Assembly: GCA_958451615.1 (NCBI GenBank)
Contig: CAUDQR010000036.1
Location: forward strand, 1-13,132
Reading direction: 5' to 3'
DNA from: an uncultured Collinsella sp.
Lineage (GTDB): Bacteria > Actinomycetota > Coriobacteriia > Coriobacteriales > Coriobacteriaceae
Length of the DNA: 13,132 bases
Shown here: positions 1 to 6,301 of the stretch, piece by piece
Layout: every line of letters begins with the position of its first letter
Numbering within the stretch: position 1 is the first letter of the stretch
Translations under genes and position numbers: made by a program
Notes under the pieces: model-generated
What the model saw: only the letters and a program-made list of their open reading frames with translations
Told to the model about the DNA's origin: nothing
The model's database searches: none

Positions 1-54
1 GGGTACCGCCTCGCGGTGACATCGTTTTTATGTCAACCTTGGTCTAACAGAGCC
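1..54. mobile_element. Terminal inverted repeat of an insertion sequence (left window edge)
   Basis: These bases are the exact reverse complement of the right edge of the window (55 bp including one flanking base). Read leftward from 54 the end begins GGCTCTGTTAGACCAAGG. Starting with GGCTCT is typical of ISL3-family terminal repeats, but the family is inferred from this short stretch only. A TTGACA -35-like box (31-36 on the minus strand) points into the element, where a transposase promoter would be expected. The body of the element, including any transposase, lies outside the window. The junction is 18 bp downstream of the pfkA stop codon, so the element probably displaced the pfkA terminator. 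Confidence 0.7.
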
Positions 55-72
55 ACTTAATTTCGGCCGAGA

Positions 73-1152
73 CTATTCGTCGCCGAAGCTGATGCCCAAC
101 GCCTTGGCCTCGCGCACCAGGTCGCTCTGGGGATCGACATACTTGAGCTTGCCGGCGACCTCCTCGAGCGGCATGTGACACATCTTGCCGTCGCGCAGGG
201 CAATCATGTAGCCAAACTCGCCGCGTAGGCAGCCGAGAGCCGCCTCGACGCCGCACTGGGTCGCAAAGATGCGGTCCTGGGCGTCGGGCTGACCGCCGCG
301 CTGCGTGTGACCGGGGATGGCGACGCGGGTCTCGCGACCAGTCTTGGCCTCGATCTCCTTGGCGATGTCGTACACGATTGACGGGCTCGTGCGCTCGGCG
401 AGCTTCTTCTTGTACTCCTTCTTGGACAGCGTCGCGTCCTCCTTGGAGATAGCGCCCTCGGCGACGGCCACGATGGTAAAGCGGCTGCCGGTCTCCATAC
501 GATGCTCGATGGTCTTGATGACGTTGTCCATGTCGTAGGGGATCTCGGGAATCAAGATGACATCCGCGCCGCCCGCGACGCCGGCGTACAGCGGGATCCA
601 GCCAACCTTGTGGCCCATGATCTCGATAACGAACACGCGGCCGTGACTCGAGGCGGTGGTGTGAATGTCGTCGATGCACTTGGTGGCGACGTCGATGGCG
701 CTCGTAAAGCCAAACGTCAGCTCGGTGCCCCAGGTGTCGTTATCGATGGTCTTGGGCAGGGCGATAACGTTGAGGCCCTCTTCGCGCAGGCGGTTGGCGG
801 TCTTGGTGGAGCCGTTACCGCCCAGCATAAACAGGCAGTCGAGCTGCAGCTTATGATAGGTGTGGACCATCGCCGGCACCTTCTCGACACCATCGGTCTC
901 GGGGGTATCCAGACGCTTGAACGGTGTGCGACTCGTGCCCAGGATGGTGCCGCCGCGGGTGAGGATACCGCTAAAATCGGCGGGCGTCATGACGCGGAAC
1001 CTGCTGTAGATAAGGCCCTGATAGCCGTCCTCAAAGCCATAAATCTCGATAGGCTCTTCGCTATTGGTCATAAGCGTTTTGACAATGCCGCGCATGGTGG
1101 CGTTGAGCGCCTGGCAGTCGCCGCCACTAGTAAGAAGACCGATCCTAAGCAT
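73..1152 (-). CDS. pfkA: 6-phosphofructokinase, actinobacterial type
   Basis: The 359-residue product phosphorylates fructose 6-phosphate to fructose 1,6-bisphosphate in glycolysis and is cytosolic. The N-terminal loop is TSGGDCQALNATMRG (8-22), the phosphate-donor loop is GGNGS (111-115), the catalytic loop is PKTIDND (133-139) with catalytic Asp137, and the substrate loop is GHTQRGG (281-287). Gly114 corresponds to E. coli Gly104, which favours ATP, while PPi-dependent enzymes usually carry Asp there. Lys134 instead of Gly is shared with PPi enzymes and with actinobacterial ATP enzymes. Asn113 replaces the usual acidic residue. ATP use is therefore likely but not certain. The start has a GGAAGGA ribosome binding site six bases upstream, and a TGTTATAAC extended -10-like sequence lies at 1172-1180. 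The gene is on its own, with an IS end just past its stop. Confidence 0.93.
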   Translation of the reverse strand: MLRIGLLTSGGDCQALNATMRGIVKTLMTNSEEPIEIYGFEDGYQGLIYSRFRVMTPADFSGILTRGGTILGTSRTPFKRLDTPETDGVEKVPAMVHTYHKLQLDCLFMLGGNGSTKTANRLREEGLNVIALPKTIDNDTWGTELTFGFTSAIDVATKCIDDIHTTASSHGRVFVIEIMGHKVGWIPLYAGVAGGADVILIPEIPYDMDNVIKTIEHRMETGSRFTIVAVAEGAISKEDATLSKKEYKKKLAERTSPSIVYDIAKEIEAKTGRETRVAIPGHTQRGGQPDAQDRIFATQCGVEAALGCLRGEFGYMIALRDGKMCHMPLEEVAGKLKYVDPQSDLVREAKALGISFGDE

Positions 1153-1190
1153 GGTGAATCCTTCCGGGCAAGTTATAACATGCGCATAAG

Positions 1191-1223
1191 TTTACCCCCG
1201 CACACTGTTGATACGGGGGTAAA
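1191..1223. promoter_or_regulatory. 10-bp inverted repeat upstream of pfkA
   Basis: TTTACCCCCG (1191-1200) and CGGGGGTAAA (1214-1223) are perfect inverted repeats around a 13-base loop. The element lies between the stop codon of the Ntn amidase and the pfkA start, 39 to 71 bp before the latter. No T-tract follows on either strand, so it is a weak candidate for a terminator of the upstream gene. It sits just upstream of the extended -10-like TGTTATAAC, where an operator of pfkA could be. Which role applies cannot be settled from sequence. Confidence 0.5.
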
Positions 1224-1291
1224 ACGTGTTAGCTCAAGCGTATGGAAATGTAAGCAACGTCAGGGAACGTAAGGTCGACGGGCCTGGCTCC

Positions 1292-2377
1292 TTACAGTGC
1301 GAAGGCATCGACGTTGCCCCAGTGGCGGCGCAGCGTGATGGCGGCAGCGGGCTCGGTATTGTCAAAGACGACCGACCATTGCGTATTGCTGGTGATGTCT
1401 TCCGGATTGGGCTCTTGCGCTGCGGCTCGCAGGGCTTCCCAGGCAATCGTTTCGTCCTGGGCACCGACATGGGCGTCAAGGACATCGGCGATGGCGATGG
1501 CGCGCTCTTTGCCATGGCCCATCTCGCCATTCTTTTGGTTGGGCAGCACTTCGTCGCCATAGCAGGCGTAGAAGTTCGTGACCTGGCGTACGGGCGTCGC
1601 CTTGCATGCACGGTCGGGATCGCGCGGATCCCACTCCACCACCCGCGCGTCACCGGCGGCGTCGTTGATAAAGAAGTGATAGTCGCGTCCGGCCATGGCG
1701 TGCATGTCGTAGGCAGAAAGCAGGTCGACGGCCTCCTGCGTGGTGGCCGCGCGGTCGAGCACCAGACGGATGGCGAGCGAAGTGTTGATGACGGGGCGTT
1801 GCGTGTTCTGGTCACAGGGCTTGGAATCCAGAGTGAGCACGGCAATGGACACGCCATATTCGTTGACGCCGTCGAGCTGGGCAAACGGGCCCATGAGTGC
1901 GGCGGCGCGTCCAGCGACGGAGTCAAGCGGAGTGTTATCGCCCAGGTTGTTAAGGGCCGCAAAGCCGATGGAGGCATAGCCGTCGCGCGGGTGATTGCGC
2001 ACCAGCAGCGCCGAGGTGTCGTCCTTAAAGTCGTAATTGCGACCGGTGCGCGCGCGGCCTTCGGCATCTACGGCGACAAAAGCGCTGCAGGCAAACTGGG
2101 GCGCCTGGACATGTGCCGGCACACCGGGCAGCACCTGCGCCACCACGGCATTGATGTAGGCCTGGTCGTCGCGCACGCCAGCGGCGATGATGCGATCAAG
2201 ATCGTAGTCGTAGGCAATGTCGATTGCGTACAGGTCATAGCCATCCGCGTAGCCGGTCAAGCGTTTGAGCGACGTGACGGACTTGATTTGCTTGCGGTAA
2301 ACGATGCCGGTGGCAGCGGCAAGGCCGACGGCGGCTCCCGCGACACCGCAGGCGATGGCAATGTTACGTGGCTTCAT
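1292..2377 (-). CDS. Membrane-anchored Ntn hydrolase of the choloylglycine hydrolase / penicillin acyltransferase (C45-like) superfamily
   Basis: The 361-residue protein is an N-terminal-nucleophile amidase that should cleave or transfer a linear amide; the substrate is unknown. Residues 6-26 are a hydrophobic signal or anchor segment. The catalytic core begins at QFACSAF, with Cys97 as probable nucleophile. Arg113 and Asp116 in GRNYDF lie 16 and 19 residues further on, the spacing of Cys2, Arg18 and Asp21 in bile salt hydrolases. Asn172 (DGVNEYGVS) and Asn238 (FFINDAAGD) fit the other conserved positions. Because the Cys is internal, the precursor must be cut before Cys97, as in isopenicillin N acyltransferase-like enzymes. 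It is therefore not a canonical bile salt hydrolase, which exposes Cys2 after Met removal. A GAGAGGAG ribosome binding site supports the ATG start. It is divergent from the M18 peptidase gene. Confidence 0.82.
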   Translation of the reverse strand: MKPRNIAIACGVAGAAVGLAAATGIVYRKQIKSVTSLKRLTGYADGYDLYAIDIAYDYDLDRIIAAGVRDDQAYINAVVAQVLPGVPAHVQAPQFACSAFVAVDAEGRARTGRNYDFKDDTSALLVRNHPRDGYASIGFAALNNLGDNTPLDSVAGRAAALMGPFAQLDGVNEYGVSIAVLTLDSKPCDQNTQRPVINTSLAIRLVLDRAATTQEAVDLLSAYDMHAMAGRDYHFFINDAAGDARVVEWDPRDPDRACKATPVRQVTNFYACYGDEVLPNQKNGEMGHGKERAIAIADVLDAHVGAQDETIAWEALRAAAQEPNPEDITSNTQWSVVFDNTEPAAAITLRRHWGNVDAFAL

Positions 2378-2538
2378 GACGACTCCTCTCGTCCTGTTAG
2401 TGCAATTGTCGCAAAAGGAGCGCGGGCATGATGGCTCAACTTGGTGAGCGGCGCGGAATTTAGCACGGAATGAAGAGTGCGGCGCTGGCGTGGCGGGGTA
2501 TGCTGGAGGGGATCATCAGCCCAGCGAAAGGGGAGAGC

Positions 2539-3924
2539 ATGACGGATCAGGAAGCGCCCGAGCGCGCGCATGTGACGGCCGACGATATCGAGGCTGCCAA
2601 CGACCTTATCGACTTTATCGAGGCATGCCCCAGCATGTTTCATACGGCGGCGACCATTATGGCCGAGCTCGACGAGGCGGGCTTTACCTACCTGCCCGAG
2701 AATGCAGCGTGGGATATCGAGCCGGGCGGGCGTTATTACACGCAGCGCAATACCTCGAGCGTCATCGCTTTTAAGGTGGGCGAAGACCTGGCCGCTACGT
2801 GGGGCGAGGACGGCGTTGCCGGCGACTATCATTTTCAACTCACGGCGTCACACAGCGATTCGCCGACGTTTAAGGTTAAGGCCGTGCCCGAGCTCGACGG
2901 CGCGGACGAGACGCTGCGCCTGAACACCGAGGCCTACGGCGGCATGATCGACTACACCTGGTTCGATCGCCCGCTGGCACTTGCGGGCCGCGTGCTGGTG
3001 CGCGAGGGCGACCGTATCGAGAGCCGCTTGCTCGCTACCGAGCGCGAAGTTGCCATCATTCCGAGCCTTGCCATCCATATGAACCGTGGCGTCAACGAGG
3101 GCTTTGCTCCCAACCGAGCCGTTGACCTATGCCCGCTCATCAGCGCTGGTGGCCTTAAGCAGGGCGACTTTGACGCCCTGATCGCCGACGAGCTGGACGT
3201 TGAGCCCGAGCAGATTTTGGGCCGCGATCTGTTCCTGGTCAATCGTCAGGATGCGCGCATTTGGGGCTGGGCCGACGAGTTTATCTCGACGCCCAAGCTC
3301 GACGACCTGGCCTGCGCCTACACCTCGCTGCAGGCATTTTTGGGTGCCGAGAACGCGCACGACGTGTCGGTCTTTTGCTGCTTTGATAATGAGGAGGTTG
3401 GCTCCGAGACCAAGCAGGGCGCCATGTCGACGTTCTTGGCCGACGCGCTGCGCCGCATTAACGGCTCGCTGGGCTTTGACGACGAGTCGTACCACCGTGC
3501 GCTTGCCGCTTCGATGCTCGTGAGCTGCGACAACGCGCATGCCGTGCACCCCAACCACGCCGAGAAGTGCGACGCCCGCAACCAGGTGGTGCTCAACGGC
3601 GGCATCGTCATCAAGGAGGCAGCCAACCAGCACTATTGCACCGATGCCTTTAGCCGCGCGGTGTTCCAGGCTATCTGCGATGACGCCGACGTGCCCACGC
3701 AGGCCTTCGCCAACAAGAGCGACATGGCCGGCGGTTCTACCCTGGGCAACCTGTCGAACATGCAGGCGAGCATGCATGCCGTGGACGTGGGCCTGCCGCA
3801 GCTTGCCATGCACTCGAGCTACGAGACCGGCGGCGTGCGCGACGTGATGTACGCCATCCGCGCCCTCACCGCCTTCTACGAGCGCAACCTAACCATCAAC
3901 GGCGCCGAAAGCGTAGAGTTCTAA
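2539..3924 (+). CDS. M18-family aminopeptidase (aspartyl aminopeptidase-like)
   Basis: The 461-residue dinuclear zinc exopeptidase removes N-terminal residues from peptides, with acidic residues preferred in many relatives, and is cytosolic. Visible motifs are ASHSDSP with zinc ligand His105, PKLDDLA with bridging Asp255, FDNEEVGS with catalytic and ligand Glu285 and Glu286, SCDNAHAVHP with Asp331, and LAMHSSYE with His425. Length and motif order match the family. The reading frame is open back to 2470, but the ATG at 2539 has AAAGGGGAG directly upstream and opens a normal M18 N-terminus, so it is preferred. The gene stands alone and is divergent from the Ntn amidase. It is followed by a dispersed repeat and a strong terminator at 4010-4042. 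I leave the symbol blank because pepC/apeB-type naming varies. Confidence 0.93.
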   Translation: MTDQEAPERAHVTADDIEAANDLIDFIEACPSMFHTAATIMAELDEAGFTYLPENAAWDIEPGGRYYTQRNTSSVIAFKVGEDLAATWGEDGVAGDYHFQLTASHSDSPTFKVKAVPELDGADETLRLNTEAYGGMIDYTWFDRPLALAGRVLVREGDRIESRLLATEREVAIIPSLAIHMNRGVNEGFAPNRAVDLCPLISAGGLKQGDFDALIADELDVEPEQILGRDLFLVNRQDARIWGWADEFISTPKLDDLACAYTSLQAFLGAENAHDVSVFCCFDNEEVGSETKQGAMSTFLADALRRINGSLGFDDESYHRALAASMLVSCDNAHAVHPNHAEKCDARNQVVLNGGIVIKEAANQHYCTDAFSRAVFQAICDDADVPTQAFANKSDMAGGSTLGNLSNMQASMHAVDVGLPQLAMHSSYETGGVRDVMYAIRALTAFYERNLTINGAESVEF

Positions 3925-3971
3925 ACCTGCCAAAAAGGGATGTTAATTTTGGCATGTTTTATCTGGGCAAA
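3925..3971 (+). repeat. Dispersed intergenic repeat, copy 1
   Basis: This stretch matches 6192-6240 closely. Both copies have ACCTGCCAAAA, then GGG, then GTTAATTTTGGC, then GTTTTATC and GGCAAA. Within it TGCCAAAA (3928-3935) can pair with TTTTGGCA (3947-3954), followed by TGTTTTAT, so this copy could act as a weak terminator directly after the M18 gene. A second, much stronger terminator follows at 4010. The family is probably present elsewhere in the genome, which I cannot test here. Confidence 0.6.
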
Positions 3972-4009
3972 TGCAAAGGGTGAAACCGAGCTAGATCGGT
4001 GATGCGTAG

Positions 4010-4042
4010 CCGCCGAGGCGCAATGTGCCTCGGCGGTTTTTT
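4010..4042 (+). terminator. Rho-independent terminator of the M18 aminopeptidase gene
   Basis: CCGCCGAGGC (4010-4019) pairs perfectly with GCCTCGGCGG (4027-4036) around a 7-base loop and is followed by six T. This is a textbook intrinsic terminator on the plus strand. It insulates the toxin-antitoxin operon that starts about 95 bp downstream. A smaller ACCGA/TCGGT hairpin lies just before it at 3985-4000. Confidence 0.93.
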
Positions 4043-4060
4043 GTGTACAGAGTACGGCTA

Positions 4061-4088
4061 ATGCTTATAAATGCTATACATGCTTTAC
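4061..4088 (+). repeat. Three tandem ATGCT(T/A)TA-type repeats upstream of the antitoxin
   Basis: ATGCTTATAA (4061-4070), ATGCTATAC (4071-4079) and ATGCTTTAC (4080-4088) follow each other with a 9 to 10 base period, about one helical turn. They run into the -35 box of the predicted promoter. Phased short direct repeats of this kind suit cooperative binding by a ribbon-helix-helix antitoxin, so autoregulation by the downstream RelB-like protein is the natural inference. Confidence 0.55.
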
Positions 4089-4114
4089 GTATCTACCATA
4101 GAGTTTTATGATAG
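4084..4114 (+). promoter_or_regulatory. Promoter with overlapping operator dyad of the toxin-antitoxin operon
   Basis: TTTACG (4084-4089) and TATGAT (4107-4112) are separated by 17 bp, a good sigma-70-type promoter. The -10 box lies inside a dyad: CTACCATA (4093-4100) and TATGATAG (4107-4114) match with one mismatch around a 6-base spacer. Transcription would start near 4119, about 19 bases before the antitoxin ATG, leaving just room for the AAGGAGGGG ribosome binding site. Binding at the dyad would block the promoter, which fits autorepression. Confidence 0.55.
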
Positions 4115-4137
4115 TTTTGAAGTATTAAGGAGGGGTC

Positions 4138-4518
4138 ATGACCACAACAGCCGCTCAGATCAACGTACGTCTCGATGCCGATCTTAAAAGAAGTGGGGAC
4201 GTCGCTCTCTCCAAGGCCGGTATGACGCCGAGCCAAGCGGTGCGAGCGCTCTGGCAGCTTGCAGCGTCGCTGGCCGATCGCCCCGGTGCGCTCGAGGATA
4301 TCCTGCTGCCCAGTCGTGCCCGGGCGGAACAGCGCGAGCGCGAAAAGGCCGCCAAACGTAAGCTCGAGCTTATAGATCAGGGGTCGAAGCTGTTCGCTGC
4401 CGCTTGCTGTGAGTCGGGAATCGATATGGTCAAGGCTCAGCCATCGGACGACGAAGAGCTCAAACGGAATGCCTATGCGGATCGCTATGGCGAGGAGATG
4501 AGCTGGCTCTATGAGTGA
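4138..4518 (+). CDS. RelB/DinJ-family antitoxin
   Basis: The 126-residue protein has a RelB/DinJ-like ribbon-helix-helix N-terminus: a short strand (QINVRLDADLK, 7-17) followed by two helices ending in MTPSQAVRALW (29-39). This part should dimerise and bind the operator upstream. Residues 60-80 are highly charged and probably helical. The C-terminal tail, acidic from about 104, would be the toxin-neutralising part. It is somewhat longer than typical RelB or DinJ proteins (about 80-90 residues). AAGGAGGGG lies just before the ATG. The last 8 bases overlap the start of the toxin gene, which indicates translational coupling. The unusual point is that the partner is a PIN-domain protein and not a RelE/YafQ fold toxin. 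Confidence 0.82.
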   Translation: MTTTAAQINVRLDADLKRSGDVALSKAGMTPSQAVRALWQLAASLADRPGALEDILLPSRARAEQREREKAAKRKLELIDQGSKLFAAACCESGIDMVKAQPSDDEELKRNAYADRYGEEMSWLYE

Positions 4519-5005
4519 GACTCCAAAGCGCATCTTGGTTGACACCAACGTGTGGCTCGATTACTTCATTCCCTCACGACGTGGTCGTGCGGTGGCGATT
4601 GAGTTTTTACGCGATGCATGCACGGCGCAGGTGGATTTGCTGTATGCGGCGACATCGTCCAAAGACCTGTTCTATTTGATTTCAAGCGAACATAAGGCAT
4701 GGTATCGGCGAGAGCATGGGTCTCTTTCCCAAGATGCCGCTGCGGCAGCGACATCGCTTGCATGGGATTGTCTTAGCGTGCTGTCGCAGCTTGCCACGCC
4801 AGCGCCCTGTGACCTGAGCGATATATGGATGGCGAGCAGGCAGCGTGAGCTCCATAGCGATTACGAAGACGATTTAATCATTGCGGCAGCGATAAGCGCT
4901 CAAGCAGATCTACTGGTCACCAGCGATGCCAAACTCTGTTCACACGCACCCGTCGCAGCAATGAACGTCGAAAACGCAAGAAAGTACTTGGCAACGCTCA
5001 AATAG
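4511..5005 (+). CDS. PIN-domain ribonuclease toxin (VapC-like)
   Basis: The 164-residue protein is a probable metal-dependent ribonuclease. The PIN signature ILVDTNVWLDYF (8-19) carries the first catalytic acid, Asp11. SDYEDDLIIAAA (116-127) contains the third acidic site (Asp120 or neighbours), and LLVTSDAKL (134-142) provides Asp139. The second acid is probably Asp52 in SSKDLFYLI. Length is slightly above the usual VapC (about 130-145). The ATG overlaps the antitoxin stop by 8 bases, and the nearest ribosome binding site (GAGGAG) is far upstream, consistent with coupling that keeps toxin below antitoxin. Known PIN toxins cut tRNA or rRNA; the target here cannot be told from sequence. Confidence 0.85.
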   Translation: MSETPKRILVDTNVWLDYFIPSRRGRAVAIEFLRDACTAQVDLLYAATSSKDLFYLISSEHKAWYRREHGSLSQDAAAAATSLAWDCLSVLSQLATPAPCDLSDIWMASRQRELHSDYEDDLIIAAAISAQADLLVTSDAKLCSHAPVAAMNVENARKYLATLK

Positions 5006-5056
5006 CTCTAGACCTCACTGGCCGAACAAAAGTCAGCGAGGGCCCACAGATAGAGC
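5005..5056. other. Hairpin with repeat motif after the toxin gene
   Basis: GCTCTA (5005-5010) pairs with TAGAGC (5051-5056) and GGCC pairs with GGCC inside. The loop holds GAACAAAAGTCAGCGAG (5024-5040), which recurs at 5082-5098. Read on the minus strand the motif gives CTCGCTGACTTTTGTTC, a T-rich tail after a GC-rich block. This may be part of a terminator for transcripts coming from the dehydrogenase, or for convergent transcription from both sides. Confidence 0.4.
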
Positions 5057-5103
5057 CAACGCCAGCCAGACCCCGCAGGTTGAACAAAAGTCAGCGAGAG
5101 CCC
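5024..5103. repeat. 22-bp direct repeat, two copies 58 bp apart
   Basis: GAACAAAAGTCAGCGAG is identical at 5024-5040 and 5082-5098. Both are followed by (G/A)GCCC, so 21 of 22 bases match. The copies lie in the spacer between the convergent toxin and dehydrogenase genes. I recognise no known family. Confidence 0.75.
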
Positions 5104-5195
5104 GTCTGGTCGAGCAAGGTGCCTTGAAAGAGGAGGGCATTGGCCTTCTGGCCATGCCCGACGATTGAAAGGCAGATTGCCGTCCAGACGGGCTC
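5098..5195. other. Candidate structured RNA or hairpin element, cloverleaf-like
   Basis: GAGCCCGTCTGG (5098-5109) pairs perfectly with CCAGACGGGCTC (5184-5195). Three local hairpins lie inside: CAAG/CTTG (5115-5126), GGGCATtGGCC with GGCCATGCCC around a TTCT loop (5135-5159), and GGCA/TGCC (5171-5181). The whole forms a 98-base multibranched fold. The symmetry does not fix the strand. On the minus strand it would be the 3' region of the dehydrogenase transcript and is followed by TCGCTGACTTTTGTTC. It could be a non-coding RNA, a composite terminator or a small non-autonomous mobile element. No coding potential was recognised. Confidence 0.4.
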
Positions 5196-5207
5196 GCAGC
5201 GTCGAGT

Positions 5208-5236
5208 GGTCCGCCGTTCGTTAGAACGGCGGAACC
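5208..5236 (-). terminator. Stable hairpin just after the dehydrogenase stop codon
   Basis: CCGCCGTTC (5211-5219) pairs perfectly with GAACGGCGG (5224-5232) around a GTTA loop, and the stem extends with GGT/AACC on the outside. It begins 4 bp after the dehydrogenase stop. No T-tract follows on the minus strand, so it may serve as a 3'-end stabiliser or a Rho-type terminator instead of a classic intrinsic one. Confidence 0.5.
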
Positions 5237-6172
5237 CTAATGTTCGATCCAGCAGCGCAGGGTCTCGCCGGCCTGCAGGTGACGCAGATTCTCCGCGGCG
5301 ATGTCGACCACATTGTTGAGCGTAGCCTCCAAGTGGAACCAGCCCGAGACGTGCGGCGTGATGAGCATGTTGGGGGCATCCCACAACGGGCTTGTCTCAG
5401 GCAGCGGCTCGGGGTCGGTGACGTCGACCGCGGCGCCGGCGAGATGTCCTGATTCCAGGGCGGCAACTAGGTCGTCGGCAACCACAAGATCGCCGCGGCC
5501 GCCGTTGGCAAAGAAGGCGCCCGGCTTCATCGCGGCGAAGAACTCGGCGTTCGCCAGGCCGCGGGTCTCGGGTGTGCTGGGCATAAAGGATGCGACGACG
5601 TCTGCCTCGGCCAGGCGCTCGGGCAGGGCATCCATGCCGTCCATGTCCTCAAACACAATGGGGTAGACGAGCGGATGACGCTTGATGCCGCGGACGTGTG
5701 CGCCCATGCTGCGGCAGAGCGTGGCAAAGTGGCCGCCGATATCGCCCGCGCCCAGCACCAGCACGTTGGCATTTTTGAGCGAGGTAACCGGCCCCAAATC
5801 CTCCCAGCGATGCTCGCGCTGCAAGTCGTGATAGCCGGGCAGGCGCTTCATCATGGAAAGGGTCATGGCAAACATGTGCTCGCTTACGGCCTGGCCATAG
5901 GCACCCACCGAGCAAGACAGTTTGGCGTCGGCCGGCACGGTGCCGGCGGCAAGGTAGTCGTCATAGCCGGCGGTCTGCAATTGCAACAGCTGGAGATGCT
6001 CGCATGCCGTGAGCATGTCAGGGTCGATGTTGCCCAAGATCACGTCCGCACCGGCGACCTGCTCGCGCGTGGCGGCGTCGGAGCTCGTGTAGATAAAGTC
6101 CTCGCCCGGAGCGCTCGACTCAAGAATTGCGCGATGGCGGTCGTTGACGGGCAGCAAAACCAGGATGTTCAC
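5237..6172 (-). CDS. D-isomer-specific 2-hydroxyacid dehydrogenase, NAD(P)-dependent
   Basis: The 311-residue enzyme should reduce a 2-keto acid to its D-2-hydroxy acid, or the reverse, in the cytosol. The Rossmann loop is VLGAGDIGG (139-147). The catalytic triad is visible as Arg226 (NGGRGDL), Glu255 (DVTDPEPLP) and His274 (TPHVSG). After the second Rossmann strand the sequence is VRGIKRH, with basic residues and no Asp, which favours NADPH over NADH. The substrate is not predictable; glyoxylate/hydroxypyruvate reductase-like and phosphoglycerate dehydrogenase-like enzymes share this fold. The start codon is GTG with a GAGAGGA ribosome binding site 7 bases upstream. A terminator of map precedes the gene, so it is probably transcribed alone from a promoter within or next to the repeat at 6192-6240. 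Confidence 0.9.
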   Translation of the reverse strand: MNILVLLPVNDRHRAILESSAPGEDFIYTSSDAATREQVAGADVILGNIDPDMLTACEHLQLLQLQTAGYDDYLAAGTVPADAKLSCSVGAYGQAVSEHMFAMTLSMMKRLPGYHDLQREHRWEDLGPVTSLKNANVLVLGAGDIGGHFATLCRSMGAHVRGIKRHPLVYPIVFEDMDGMDALPERLAEADVVASFMPSTPETRGLANAEFFAAMKPGAFFANGGRGDLVVADDLVAALESGHLAGAAVDVTDPEPLPETSPLWDAPNMLITPHVSGWFHLEATLNNVVDIAAENLRHLQAGETLRCWIEH

Positions 6173-6191
6173 AAGCAGTCCTCTCCGCTCG

Positions 6192-6240
6192 ACCTGCCAA
6201 AAGGGGGCAGGTTAATTTTGGCGGGTTTTATCAGGCAAAA
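6192..6240 (+). repeat. Dispersed intergenic repeat, copy 2
   Basis: This is the second copy of the element at 3925-3971, in the same orientation on the plus strand. Here that places it upstream of the minus-strand dehydrogenase, while copy 1 is downstream of a plus-strand gene. Two alternative hairpins can form: CCTGCC with GGCAGG (6193-6198 and 6207-6212), and GCCAAAA with TTTTGGC (6197-6203 and 6216-6222). Mutually exclusive pairings can be regulatory, but the element could equally be a selfish repeat. Confidence 0.6.
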
Positions 6241-6245
6241 TGTTC

Positions 6246-6292
6246 AAATAAAACGCCGGATGCAAGACGGGCGTGCCTGTCAGCATCCGGCG
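6246..6292 (-). terminator. Rho-independent terminator of the methionine aminopeptidase gene
   Basis: On the minus strand CGCCGGATGC pairs with GCATCCGGCG (plus-strand arms 6254-6263 and 6283-6292) around a 19-base loop and is followed by TTTTATTT. It lies 9 bp after the map stop codon. Confidence 0.85.
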
Positions 6293-6301
6293 CATCCACG
6301 G

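Noticed and set aside
1226..2431. Long plus-strand open frame (401 codons) opposite the Ntn amidase
   Set aside because: It is antisense to a gene with clear catalytic motifs, has no family resemblance and no ribosome binding site. High GC makes such antisense frames common.
5024..5098. CRISPR array
   Set aside because: There are only two repeat copies, the repeat is short and not followed by further units, and no cas genes are near.
5098..5195. tRNA or tmRNA
   Set aside because: The fold is branched but lacks a T-loop GTTCRA motif, an acceptor CCA end and a 7-bp acceptor stem.
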